Assembly: GCA_003164305.1 (NCBI GenBank)
Contig: PLSZ01000610.1
Location: forward strand, 1 to 14,055
Origin: Acetobacteraceae bacterium
GTDB lineage: Bacteria; Pseudomonadota; Alphaproteobacteria; Acetobacterales; Acetobacteraceae
DNA length: 14,055 nt
Direction: 5' to 3'
This document shows, piece after piece, positions 1 through 7,485 of this stretch. Every line of letters begins with the position of its first letter. Position 1 is the stretch's first letter. The notes below the pieces were generated by a model. It was not told where the DNA came from, ran no database searches, and saw only the letters and a list, made by a program, of their open reading frames with translations. A program made the translations under genes and the position numbers.

Positions 1-1199
1 GGACCGAGATTGTCCTGCGCCAGGAACGCCTTGATGTTGCGTAGCGCCTGCCGCAGCCGCTGCGTGTTCTCGACGAAAGCAATGCGGACATAACCCTCGC
101 CGTGCTCGCCGAAGCCCAGGCCCGGCGCGACCGCCACCTTGGCCCGCGCCATCAGCAGCTTGCTGAACTCGACGCTGCCGAGATCGGCGAAACGCGGCGG
201 GATCGGCGCCCAGGCGAACATGGAGCCATCGGGCATGGGCATGTCCCAACCGGCGGAGATCAGCCCTTTGATCAGCACGTCGCGGCGGTCTTTGTACAGC
301 GCCCGCATCTCCGCCACGCACTCCTGCGGCCCGGTCAGAGCGGCCACCGCGGCGACCTGGATCGGCGTGAACGCGCCATAATCCAGATACGACTTCATCC
401 GGGTCAGCGCGTTGATCAGCCGGGGATTGCCCGCCGCGAACCCCATCCGCCAGCCCGGCATCGAATACGTCTTCGACAGCGAGGTGAACTCGACCGCGAT
501 GTCCTTGGCGCCTGGCACCTGCAAGATCGACGGCGGAGGCTTGTCGTTGAAGTAGATCTCCGCGTACGCGAGGTCCGACATCACCCAGATCTCATGCCGG
601 CGAGCGAACGCCACGATCTCCCGGTAGAAATCCAGGTCCGCCATGTGCGCGGTCGGGTTGGACGGGAAATTCACGATCAGCGCCGTCGGCTTCGGCACCG
701 AGTGCCGCACGGCCCGGTCCAACGCGCGCAGCATCTCGTCGTCCGGCGTGGCGGGAATGCTGCGCACGCCGGCGCCCGCGATGATGAAGCCGAACTGATG
801 GATCGGATACGACGGGTTCGGCACCAGGATCGTGTCGCCCGGACTGGTGATCGCCGAGGCCAGGTTCGCCAGGCCCTCTTTCGAGCCCAACGTCGCCACG
901 ACCTCCGTCTCCGGGTTCAGATCGACGTCGAAGCGGCGGCGGTAATAGGTGGCAAGCGCCCGGCGCAGACCAGGAATGCCGGCGCTGACGGAATACCGGT
1001 GCGAGCGCGGGTCCTGCACCGTTTCGATCAGTTTCTCCACGATGTGGCGCGGCGTCGGGCTGTCCGGATTGCCCATCCCGAGGTCGATGATGTCCTCCCC
1101 TGCCGTGCGTGCCTTGGCCTTCGCCGAATTGACCTCGGCGAAGACATAGGGCGGCAGACGGCGGATGCGGTGGAACTCACCGGAGGACTCGGAACTCAT
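1..1199 (-). CDS. Class I/II PLP-dependent aminotransferase, AlaC / LL-diaminopimelate aminotransferase-like (3' end outside window)
   Basis: The reverse complement reads from an ATG at 1199 through the left edge without a stop, giving about 399 residues; the last dozen or so are missing. It is a fold-type I aminotransferase: DLGMGNPDSPTP near the N-terminus, the VNFPSNPTA segment contacting the cofactor, the PLP-binding Lys at residue 243 in SLSKTYSMPGWRMGF, and the substrate-carboxylate Arg at about 372 in GYVRIAFVEN. The family moves amino groups between amino acids such as alanine or glutamate and 2-oxo acids in the cytoplasm. Close relatives are annotated either AlaC (pyruvate to alanine) or LL-diaminopimelate aminotransferase, and the sequence alone does not separate them. 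A GAAAGG-like ribosome site precedes the ATG. The start lies 27 bp after the stop of the OmpA-like gene on the same strand, so the two are probably co-transcribed. In many alphaproteobacteria this gene precedes homoserine dehydrogenase; that would lie outside the window and is inference. Confidence 0.9.
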   Translation of the reverse strand, partial: MSSESSGEFHRIRRLPPYVFAEVNSAKAKARTAGEDIIDLGMGNPDSPTPRHIVEKLIETVQDPRSHRYSVSAGIPGLRRALATYYRRRFDVDLNPETEVVATLGSKEGLANLASAITSPGDTILVPNPSYPIHQFGFIIAGAGVRSIPATPDDEMLRALDRAVRHSVPKPTALIVNFPSNPTAHMADLDFYREIVAFARRHEIWVMSDLAYAEIYFNDKPPPSILQVPGAKDIAVEFTSLSKTYSMPGWRMGFAAGNPRLINALTRMKSYLDYGAFTPIQVAAVAALTGPQECVAEMRALYKDRRDVLIKGLISAGWDMPMPDGSMFAWAPIPPRFADLGSVEFSKLLMARAKVAVAPGLGFGEHGEGYVRIAFVENTQRLRQALRNIKAFLAQDNLG

Positions 1200-1226
1200 G
1201 GAACGCCTTTCAGGGTTGAGAGACGG

Positions 1227-2303
1227 CTATTGTAGCAGACGCAGACTCGCGCCGCGACCCGCTGATTCGGCGTTCAGCCGCAATCGCGCGAATGGCACGC
1301 CTTGCGCCACCAGGGCCGTCGCCAGCGCCTGCGCGCGGGACAAACCCAGCGCGACGGCCTGCGATTGGGCCGTGGCCTCGGAGGTGGTGGCGTCGCCATA
1401 GCCGGTGATGGCGATGCCTCGATCGCCCCGGATCGCCGCGAGTTCCCGCACCTCGGCCAGCGCCGGATCGTTCAGTTTGGCGGACCCGGTGTCGAAATCG
1501 ACCGGCGCGCCGCCCGTGGTCGGTGCCGCCGGCGCGAGCGGTGCCGCGGTCACGGGAACCAGCGGCGGCGGCGGCCCAGGGGCGATGTCCGGGCGAGGCG
1601 GTGCCTGGGTCGGCAATGGCGGCAAATGACCGCCGGCCACGCGTTCGGCGGCGGCAGTGCTGGATACCGGCGCGGACGGCGCCAGGTTGGGCGAGTCCGT
1701 GAACGGTGCCGTGGCGGCTGGCGCGGAAACTGGCGCGCTGCCGCCGGGGAAGCCCACATCCGGCCCGCCGGTCGAGCGCGACGCGGTCGGCACCCCCTGA
1801 GGCTCCGGGGCGGGGATCAAAGCAGTGGCGGACGCCTTTGCTCCAGCGGGCGGCCCGGCGCCCACCAACGACGCGCCCGCGCCGGAGTCCCGCGCAGCGC
1901 CGCTCTGGGCCGCGCCATAAGGCAGCGGTGCCGGCGGTGTCGATCCGGCCGTCGGAATCGGATTGAGCGCCGCCGCCTCGCGGGCATTGATCCGGTCCGT
2001 GATCAGCCCGGCGGTGGTGCGATTCCACCCGGCTGTATCGACCGGCGCCGGCTTCGGAGGCACGGTCGCGAGGTTCGGGAACGGGTCTTTGTCGCCCGGC
2101 GGCGGTGGCCGCTGCTCATTGATCTTGCCGCCGATCGTTTCGTGCCACCACGCTTCCGGGCCAGAGCTGTGAACGTCGGAGCACCCGTTTGCGCCGATCA
2201 GCGCGGCCAGCGAAACGACCCCCGTCAGCGCGCGACAGCCTTTCCAGCCTTGAACGAACGCCCCCGCACCCCTAGGTTGCCCGCCATTCCCAAGAAACGC
2301 CAT
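1227..2303 (-). CDS. OmpA-domain lipoprotein with long Pro/Ala-rich linker
   Basis: This 358-residue protein has three parts. Residues 1-41 carry a short positive stretch (GWKGCR) and a hydrophobic segment ending in GANGC, a plausible but imperfect lipobox with Cys41. Residues about 55-265 are low-complexity and rich in Pro, Ala, Gly and Ser, with a DPFPNLATVPPKP motif near the start. Residues about 267-358 form an OmpA-like domain, starting PVDFDTGSAKL, with ITGYGDA in the middle and the helix LGLSRAQALATAL before GV. Such proteins anchor the outer membrane to peptidoglycan; the linker would span the periplasm. The frame is open upstream to an ATG at 2591, but that lies inside phaC, so I prefer the ATG at 2303, although its ribosome site is weak. 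It is divergent from phaC and upstream of the aminotransferase by 27 bp. Low complexity makes the antisense frames open as well, but only this frame gives a coherent domain. Confidence 0.82.
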   Translation of the reverse strand: MAFLGNGGQPRGAGAFVQGWKGCRALTGVVSLAALIGANGCSDVHSSGPEAWWHETIGGKINEQRPPPPGDKDPFPNLATVPPKPAPVDTAGWNRTTAGLITDRINAREAAALNPIPTAGSTPPAPLPYGAAQSGAARDSGAGASLVGAGPPAGAKASATALIPAPEPQGVPTASRSTGGPDVGFPGGSAPVSAPAATAPFTDSPNLAPSAPVSSTAAAERVAGGHLPPLPTQAPPRPDIAPGPPPPLVPVTAAPLAPAAPTTGGAPVDFDTGSAKLNDPALAEVRELAAIRGDRGIAITGYGDATTSEATAQSQAVALGLSRAQALATALVAQGVPFARLRLNAESAGRGASLRLLQ

Positions 2304-2373
2304 CAGCTGGATCCGCCCAGTTTGCCGGCGCAGTGGTAGCCGGAGAGCACAACCGGCGCAAAGGATACGTCTG
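2304..2373. promoter_or_regulatory. Divergent intergenic region, OmpA-like gene / phaC
   Basis: The 70 bp between two divergent starts must hold both promoters unless they lie within the genes. On the plus side an AAAGGA ribosome site (2360-2365) sits 8 bp before the phaC ATG at 2374. I could not pick out convincing -35/-10 boxes or an operator. Confidence 0.4.
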
Positions 2374-4173
2374 ATGAGTGAGCCGGTTAAGCCCAATGAT
2401 CCGAACTTCAAGATGCCGGACCCGGCGGCCTTCGGGCACACCATGGCCGATATCGCCGAGCGGTCCCAACGGATCGTCACCGATTGGCTGAAACGCCTGC
2501 CGAAGGAAGAGCACGACGCCGACCCGCTGCACATCGGCAGCGCCTTCATGGAGATGACCGCGCGCCTGATGACCAATCCGGCTCGTCTCATGCAGGCGCA
2601 GTTCGGGCTTTGGCAGGACTACATGTCGCTGTGGCAGAACACCGCCCGGCGGATGATGGGGATCGAGAGCGATCCGGTGATCGACTCCGCCTCGGGCGAC
2701 CGGCGGTTCAAGGACGCCGCCTGGAAAGACAATGAGATCTTCGACTTCATCAAGCAGTCGTACCTGTTGAGCGCGCGTTACGTGCAGAACGTCGTGACGC
2801 ATGTCGATGGGCTGGACGAAAAGACCGCGCAGAAAGTCGATTTTTACTCGAAACAATTCGTCGATGCGATGTCGCCGTCGAATTTCGTGCTGACCAACCC
2901 TGAGGTGTTGCGCAAAACCGCCGAGACCCGCGGCGAAAATCTGCTGAAGGGCCTGAACAACCTGCTGACCGATCTGGAGCAGGGCAAAGGCAAGCTGCGT
3001 ATCAAGATGACCGATATGGACGCCTTTAAGTTGGGCGAGAACATCGGTGTCACGCCCGGAAAGGTCGTGTATCAGAACGACCTGATGCAGTTGATCCAAT
3101 ATACGCCGACCACGGCCAAGGTGTTGAAACGGCCGCTGCTGATCGGGCCGCCGTGGATCAATAAGTTCTACATCCTCGACCTGCGGCCGCGGAACAGTTT
3201 CGTGAAATGGGCGGTGTCGCAGGGCCACACGGTGTTCGTGATCTCCTGGGTCAATCCGGATGAGAAACTGTCGGAAAAGGGTTTCGACGCTTACATGAAG
3301 GAAGGCTACCTCGCCGCGCTGGACGCCATCGAACTGGCGACCGGGGAGAAGGAGGTCAATGTCATCGGTTATTGTCTGGGCGGAACGTTGCTGGCGGCGA
3401 CCCTGGCGTGGATGGCGGCGAAGGGCGACGACCGGATCAAGACCGCGACGTTCTTCGTGACCATGATGGACTTTCATGAGGCCGGCGAACTGGGTGTGTT
3501 CATCGACGAAGAACAGCTCAGCGCGCTGGAGGACAAGATGAACAAGCGCGGCTATCTCGAAGGCAGCGAGATGGCGACGACGTTCAACATGCTGCGCGCG
3601 AACGATCTGATCTGGTCGTTCGTGGTCAACAATTATCTGCTCGGCAACGATCCGTTTCCGTTCGATTTGCTGTACTGGAACGCGGATTCGACCCGCATGC
3701 CGGCGAAGATGCACAGCTTCTATTTGCGCAAAATGTATCAGGAGAATCTGTTATGCGCGCCGGGCGGGATCGAGCTCGCGGGCGTGCCGATCAACCTGGG
3801 GAAGATCACGACGCCGGCGTATTTCCTCTCGACGCGGGAAGATCACATCGCGCCGTGGAAATCGACCTATCGCGGCACCCAGCTTCTGGGTGGGCCGAAG
3901 CGGTTCGTGCTGGCCGCGTCGGGACATATCGCGGGCGTGGTCAACTCGCCCGATGGCGGCAAATACAACCATTGGATCAATGAAGACCTGCCGCCGGATC
4001 CGGACGATTGGTTCAAAGGCGCGACCGAGCTCGCGGGTTCGTGGTGGCCGGACTGGCAGCGCTGGATTTGCTCGCACGGCAAAGCGCAGGTGGCGGCGCG
4101 GCAGCCGGGCGATGGCAAACTGAAAGTGATCGAGGACGCGCCGGGCAGCTACGTGAAGGTGCGGATGACCTGA
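2374..4173 (+). CDS. phaC: Class I poly(3-hydroxyalkanoate) synthase
   Basis: PhaC polymerises (R)-3-hydroxyacyl-CoA into polyhydroxyalkanoate on the surface of storage granules, releasing CoA. At 599 residues it is the usual length for class I enzymes. The N-terminal PhaC domain occupies roughly residues 100-280 and is followed by an alpha/beta-hydrolase fold. The lipase-like box GYCLGG holds the nucleophile Cys334. Asp490 (in STREDHIAPW) and His518 (in ASGHIAGVVNSP) complete the triad. The 28-residue spacing from Asp to His equals that of the Cupriavidus necator enzyme (C319/D480/H508, from memory). The conserved strand LLIGPPWINKFYILDL is also present. The start is well supported by AAAGGA 8 bp upstream. 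No phasin, PhaR, PhaA or PhaB is encoded nearby, so the rest of the pathway lies elsewhere. Transcription is divergent from the OmpA-like gene. Confidence 0.97.
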   Translation: MSEPVKPNDPNFKMPDPAAFGHTMADIAERSQRIVTDWLKRLPKEEHDADPLHIGSAFMEMTARLMTNPARLMQAQFGLWQDYMSLWQNTARRMMGIESDPVIDSASGDRRFKDAAWKDNEIFDFIKQSYLLSARYVQNVVTHVDGLDEKTAQKVDFYSKQFVDAMSPSNFVLTNPEVLRKTAETRGENLLKGLNNLLTDLEQGKGKLRIKMTDMDAFKLGENIGVTPGKVVYQNDLMQLIQYTPTTAKVLKRPLLIGPPWINKFYILDLRPRNSFVKWAVSQGHTVFVISWVNPDEKLSEKGFDAYMKEGYLAALDAIELATGEKEVNVIGYCLGGTLLAATLAWMAAKGDDRIKTATFFVTMMDFHEAGELGVFIDEEQLSALEDKMNKRGYLEGSEMATTFNMLRANDLIWSFVVNNYLLGNDPFPFDLLYWNADSTRMPAKMHSFYLRKMYQENLLCAPGGIELAGVPINLGKITTPAYFLSTREDHIAPWKSTYRGTQLLGGPKRFVLAASGHIAGVVNSPDGGKYNHWINEDLPPDPDDWFKGATELAGSWWPDWQRWICSHGKAQVAARQPGDGKLKVIEDAPGSYVKVRMT

Positions 4174-4178
4174 ACCGT

Positions 4179-4265
4179 CGTCATGGCCGGCCTTGAGCCG
4201 GCCATCTGAGAACGCGTCGTGTTGACGAGATGGCCGGGCAAGCCAGGTCGAGCCCGGCAATGACG
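4179..4265. repeat. Palindromic intergenic element, two-hairpin (REP/BIME-like), copy 1
   Basis: The element begins CGTCAT and ends ATGACG. Its left hairpin has a perfect 9-bp stem (ATGGCCGGC 4183-4191, GCCGGCCAT 4197-4205) around the loop CTTGA. Its right hairpin pairs GCCGGGC (4233-4239) with GCCCGGC (4252-4258). The outer 18 bp at each end are inverted copies with a few mismatches. A second copy with the same ends and the same CTTGA loop lies at 9822-9900. It starts 5 bp after the phaC stop and could stabilise or end that transcript, but no T-run follows the hairpins. Confidence 0.8.
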
Positions 4266-4372
4266 TCTGACACTTGTCGCGTTCCAATGATTCTGGCTTC
4301 AGGCCGGTTCCCGCTCGCGTTGTTCATCAGTTCTTAACCCTGGTCCGCTACATCCCGTCCCGCCCTTTCCCG

Positions 4373-4378
4373 AAGGAG
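4373..4378 (+). promoter_or_regulatory. Shine-Dalgarno that fixes the GTG start of the GGDEF-EAL gene
   Basis: AAGGAG lies 6 bp before the GTG at 4385. The frame is open further up to a TTG at 4274, but that codon abuts the palindromic repeat and has no such site. The extra 37 codons would cover the sequence where a promoter is expected. Confidence 0.7.
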
Positions 4379-4384
4379 CCGGAT

Positions 4385-6076
4385 GTGAACGCGGTTTTGG
4401 ACGCCCCCCACGAGGTGGTCTCGGTGGCGGACACTGCCTTCGAACGGATGCCGTTCGCCGCGGTCATCCTGGATGGAGCCCTGCGGCTGCGACGTGCCAA
4501 TGGTAAGGCGCGCGCGCGGTTCAGGACGCCGCCATCGGATGAGGATCCGGCGCCACCGTTCGACGCCGTGCTGGCGCGGTCCGGCCGCATCCCGATCGAT
4601 GTCCGGCTGCGCATTTTGTCCTGTTGTGGCGCGGAAATCCGCGAGGGCAACGGTCGTGGCGAACACGACGCGGTGTTTCCCCTGGCGTCCGGTCATACCA
4701 TCGCACTGTTCACCCGGCCGTTGGGCGGCGATCGCTGGATGGTCGTGCTGGAAGACCGCCGCGGCCGCGGCGACCCCGACGCCATCGCCGCCGAAGACCA
4801 TCGCGATTCGCTGACCGACATCGGCAACCGGCGCCACATCGAAGCGAAACTGACCGAAGCGCTGAATGAGCCCGATCCGGACAGTCAGCCGGCCATCCTG
4901 ACTTTCGACATCGACCGGTTCCGTTCGGTCAACGACCGGTTGGGCTGGAAGGGCGGTGACGCGCTGCTGCGCGCGGTCGTCGGCCGCGTGCGTCAGGCCA
5001 CCCGCGAGAGCGACCAGATCGCCCGCCTGGATGGCGATACCTTCGCGGTGCTGCAATACAATGGCCACGCCGCCGATACCCTGGCGCCCAGGTTGGTCGA
5101 TCTACTCGGCCGGCCGTATTTGATCCGGGGTGAGGTCGCCACGGTCGGCATCAGCGTGGGTGTCGCTCGCGCGCCGGCCGATGGCGAGTCCGCCGCTGCC
5201 TTGCTGCAACACGCCGAATACGCGCGGCATGAGGCGAAGGAAGCCGGTGGCCAGACCTGGAGGCACTATGGCCACAGCATGGCCGATCGCGCCCGCCTGC
5301 GTCAGGAACTGGAGGCCGATCTTCGAAAAGCGCTGGCTCTGGGCCAGGTGAGCCTGGCGTATCAGCCCAGGATGAATTTGCGGACACGGATGGTGACCGG
5401 GTTCGAGGCGCTGGCCCGCTGGTCGCACCCCAGGCGCGGCATGGTGCCGCCGGACGTATTCATTCCGATCGCCGAGGACATCGGTATGATCGGCCCGCTC
5501 GGAGACTGGGTGTTGCATGCCGCCTGCCGCGAGGCGGAAAGCTGGCCGGACCCTTTGGTGGTCTCGGTCAACGTCTCCGCGCGGCAACTGGACGATGAGC
5601 AGCACTTCATCTCCCAGGTCACGTCGGCTTTGCGCGAGTCCGGCCTGCCCACACGGCGGCTGGAGCTGGAGTTGACGGAAGCCGCCGTGACCCGCCGCCC
5701 CGAGGAAGCCCGCGTCCTCCTGCGCGACCTCCACGAACTGGGGGTCCGCATCGCCATGGACAATTTCGGCGCCGGCCGCGCGTCGTTGCGCGACGTGCGG
5801 ACCTTCCCGTTCGATACGCTGAAGATCGATCAGTCGTTCATCCGGTCGTTGGACAGCAACAATGACTCCGGCGCCGTGGTGCGCGCGATCGCCGCGTTGG
5901 GCACCGGGCTGGGCATGACGGTCATCGCCGAGGGGGTCGAAACGCTCAGCCAGGCCCGCATGGTGGAGGCCGACGGCTGCACCGACGTCCAGGGTTATCT
6001 GGTCAGCAAGCCAGTCCCGGTGGAGGACATACCGGCGTTGCTGGAGCGCGATTTCAGCGCCATGCTGAGGCGATAA
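4385..6076 (+). CDS. Tandem GGDEF-EAL protein with N-terminal PAS-like region; both active sites altered
   Basis: The 563-residue protein belongs to the cyclic-di-GMP family. Residues about 15-120 resemble a PAS-like sensor (FERMPFAAVILDGALRLRRAN). The GGDEF domain spans about 135-265 with DSLTDIGNRR and FDIDRFRSVNDRLGW, but the signature is DGDTF (216-220) in place of GG(D/E)EF, so diguanylate cyclase activity is unlikely. The EAL domain spans about 285-540: E341-A-L, VSVNVSARQL, LELELTEAA, LKIDQSF, and the general-base region VIAEGVET (Glu516) are all present. The usual DDFG(T/A)G metal motif reads D459-N460-F-G-A-G, replacing the second Asp. The protein could be a weak phosphodiesterase or a c-di-GMP-responsive effector. 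No signal peptide or membrane segment is visible, so it is probably cytoplasmic. The GTG start is chosen from an AAGGAG site 6 bp upstream. Confidence 0.92.
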   Translation: MNAVLDAPHEVVSVADTAFERMPFAAVILDGALRLRRANGKARARFRTPPSDEDPAPPFDAVLARSGRIPIDVRLRILSCCGAEIREGNGRGEHDAVFPLASGHTIALFTRPLGGDRWMVVLEDRRGRGDPDAIAAEDHRDSLTDIGNRRHIEAKLTEALNEPDPDSQPAILTFDIDRFRSVNDRLGWKGGDALLRAVVGRVRQATRESDQIARLDGDTFAVLQYNGHAADTLAPRLVDLLGRPYLIRGEVATVGISVGVARAPADGESAAALLQHAEYARHEAKEAGGQTWRHYGHSMADRARLRQELEADLRKALALGQVSLAYQPRMNLRTRMVTGFEALARWSHPRRGMVPPDVFIPIAEDIGMIGPLGDWVLHAACREAESWPDPLVVSVNVSARQLDDEQHFISQVTSALRESGLPTRRLELELTEAAVTRRPEEARVLLRDLHELGVRIAMDNFGAGRASLRDVRTFPFDTLKIDQSFIRSLDSNNDSGAVVRAIAALGTGLGMTVIAEGVETLSQARMVEADGCTDVQGYLVSKPVPVEDIPALLERDFSAMLRR

Positions 6077-6103
6077 AGCCAACCGTCCCGCCGCCGCGGT
6101 CGC

Positions 6104-6202
6104 CCCCTGGCGCGCGTCCACCAGGGGTGCCATGGGGGCCACAGGGGGAGACCACGGCGGGCGACCACGCTGGGCCGTCCATGGCGGGAAATCGTTCCCG
6201 CC
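6104..6202. terminator. Hairpins between convergent genes (possible bidirectional terminator)
   Basis: The GGDEF-EAL gene ends at 6076 and the PEP-CTERM gene ends at 6222 from the other side. Between them are two GC-rich hairpins: CCCCTGG/CCAGGGG (6104-6110, 6121-6127) and a perfect 8-bp stem GGCGGGAA/TTCCCGCC with an ATCG loop (6183-6202). Neither has a T-run, so termination is inferred from position only. Confidence 0.4.
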
Positions 6203-6221
6203 GCGCGAAGACCGTCGTCTG

Positions 6222-7361
6222 TCAGCCCAGAGCCGAAGCCGCCCGCCGCCGGCGCAACGCGCTCAGGACCATCGCGCCCGGCCCGAACAGCAGCAGCGTC
6301 GCCGGCTCCGGCACGCTACCGGGGATCGAGTCGGCGGTGAAAAACGCCGACAGATCGGGGGAGCCGCACGACGCGCCCAGACACTGGCCAAGCTGGAAGA
6401 TCTCCTCCTGCGTGAGCAGATCCGCGCTGTGCGTCAGGGTTTCCGTCACATTGTAGGCGTTGCCCACCGCGTCCTTGGAGATGATGATTTCAGGGATGGT
6501 ATAGGCCGAGGTATCGCCGCCCTCGCTCTCATCGAACCAGATCTCGATCATGCCGGTGCCGTTCTGAAACGCCGTCGTGGCCTCGATCTCCGGCACGATG
6601 ATCGACAGGAAATTGTCGCCCTGCGCGACCGCCGCCTGGTCGCCGGTATAGTGGATGCCATTATATGTGAAGCCGGTGGTCAACGCCGAGTGCATGTCGT
6701 TATATTGGTTCGGCGTGATCCAGTTGTATTGTGCGTAGGTGTTGTTCGTCAGGTCGCTCTGCAGCTTCGAAAACGGCAGGCCGGCATTGGGACTGCTGTT
6801 GCTGTCGGTGAAAAACGCCATCGGGTTGTGCTTCACCGCGTAGTTGTACTGCAACGTGCCGTTATACGGGTTCGCAGTGACGGTCACTCCGTTGGGACTG
6901 CCGCCGGTGCCCGACGCGCTGACCAGCGGCGACGAAGAATACTGCACATCCTCCTGATACGAATTCCACGTCACGCCCTTCGCCGTCATCAGCCCCGTCA
7001 TACTGGGCGATGTGATGATGTTATGGCTGGCGGAAGAGGGATCGTTGTCAGCCAACACGCCGAAGTTCGAGCCCGCGTTTTCCCAGAGGTAGTTCGGCTC
7101 GGACGGGTGCACGCCCGGCGCCGAGTTGTCCATGTTCGATGCGTATGACGTGTACTGCGCGTTTGGATTGCCTGGCGTGATCAGGCTATTGATGTAGGGC
7201 GCCGCCGAGTTGCCCTCGATCTGCTGGATCGAGGTATAGCTGCCCGGCTGGGTAAAATCGTGATTTTCCATCGCGATCACGAACACCGTCTGAATCGGCG
7301 CGGCATACAGCGGTGCCGTGAAAGCGGTGCTCGCCAGCAGGCCAAGAGCAAGTCGTCTCAT
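6222..7361 (-). CDS. Secreted phosphoesterase-family protein with PEP-CTERM sorting signal
   Basis: The 379-residue protein opens with an N-terminal signal peptide (MRR, hydrophobic core, APLYA, cleavage near residue 20). The body matches the phosphoesterase family that includes phospholipase C and acid phosphatases: the metal-site motif MENHDF (31-36), HPSEPNY (85-91), ITPNQYNDMH (215-224) and FDESEGGD (276-283). The C-terminus is a classical PEP-CTERM tail: VPEPAT (350-355), a hydrophobic stretch (about 356-368) and RRRR (370-373). This tail is normally cut and anchored by an exosortase. The protein is therefore expected to be exported and sorted to the cell surface or extracellular matrix, where it would hydrolyse phosphoesters. 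No exosortase is encoded here. Its Asn/Ser/Thr-rich composition differs from its neighbours, as usual for exported proteins. It is divergent from the small cupin gene. Confidence 0.9.
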   Translation of the reverse strand: MRRLALGLLASTAFTAPLYAAPIQTVFVIAMENHDFTQPGSYTSIQQIEGNSAAPYINSLITPGNPNAQYTSYASNMDNSAPGVHPSEPNYLWENAGSNFGVLADNDPSSASHNIITSPSMTGLMTAKGVTWNSYQEDVQYSSSPLVSASGTGGSPNGVTVTANPYNGTLQYNYAVKHNPMAFFTDSNSSPNAGLPFSKLQSDLTNNTYAQYNWITPNQYNDMHSALTTGFTYNGIHYTGDQAAVAQGDNFLSIIVPEIEATTAFQNGTGMIEIWFDESEGGDTSAYTIPEIIISKDAVGNAYNVTETLTHSADLLTQEEIFQLGQCLGASCGSPDLSAFFTADSIPGSVPEPATLLLFGPGAMVLSALRRRRAASALG

Positions 7362-7388
7362 ATTGGAATGTCCCCGGATTTATCGTTT

Positions 7389-7429
7389 CATACGCGCCCC
7401 AGGTCGCACGCCGACGGGGTTCGCGTATG
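7389..7429. promoter_or_regulatory. Inverted repeat in the divergent PEP-CTERM / cupin intergenic region
   Basis: CATACGCG (7389-7396) and CGCGTATG (7422-7429) are perfect inverted 8-mers. Directly inside them CCCC (7397-7400) can pair with GGGG (7416-7419), leaving a two-base TT bulge. The structure lies 28-68 bp upstream of the PEP-CTERM start, where it could be part of the leader RNA or an operator serving both genes. No function is assigned. Confidence 0.5.
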
Positions 7430-7475
7430 CATGACTGGCTGAAGTATTTTTGAAATTCCCGTGACAACCCCCGAT

Positions 7476-7481
7476 GGAGGA
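7476..7481 (+). promoter_or_regulatory. Shine-Dalgarno that fixes the start of the small cupin
   Basis: GGAGGA lies 4 bp before the ATG at 7486. An in-frame ATG at 7474 overlaps this site and has no good site of its own, so the downstream ATG is preferred. Confidence 0.7.
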
Positions 7482-7485
7482 AGCG

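Noticed and set aside
102..1235. Long plus-strand open frame of 377 codons at the left end
   Set aside because: It is antisense to the aminotransferase, whose conserved motifs are clear. The translation is Arg/His-rich with no recognisable domain, typical of an antisense frame in GC-rich DNA.
2304..2591. Longer N-terminus of the OmpA-like protein from an ATG at 2591
   Set aside because: The extension would lie inside the phaC coding region, adds no signal or domain, and would remove the lipoprotein signal from the N-terminus.
2272..3714. Minus-strand open frame of 480 codons inside phaC
   Set aside because: phaC has an intact catalytic triad and full length in the opposite frame; the antisense product is a His/Arg-rich shadow.
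4183..4205. The hairpin after phaC as a rho-independent terminator
   Set aside because: The stem is strong but no T-run follows, and it belongs to a repeat family also found after zur, so it is recorded as a repeat.
5102..6142. Minus-strand open frame of 346 codons across the EAL domain
   Set aside because: It is antisense to a clear EAL domain and has no coherent protein motifs.
6132..7148. Plus-strand open frame of 338 codons over the PEP-CTERM gene
   Set aside because: The minus-strand protein has a signal peptide, phosphoesterase motifs and a PEP-CTERM tail; the plus-strand frame is compositional noise.
7362..7473. A sigma-54 promoter upstream of the PEP-CTERM gene
   Set aside because: Some PEP-CTERM genes have a TGGCAC-N5-TTGC promoter; no match was found on the minus strand here.
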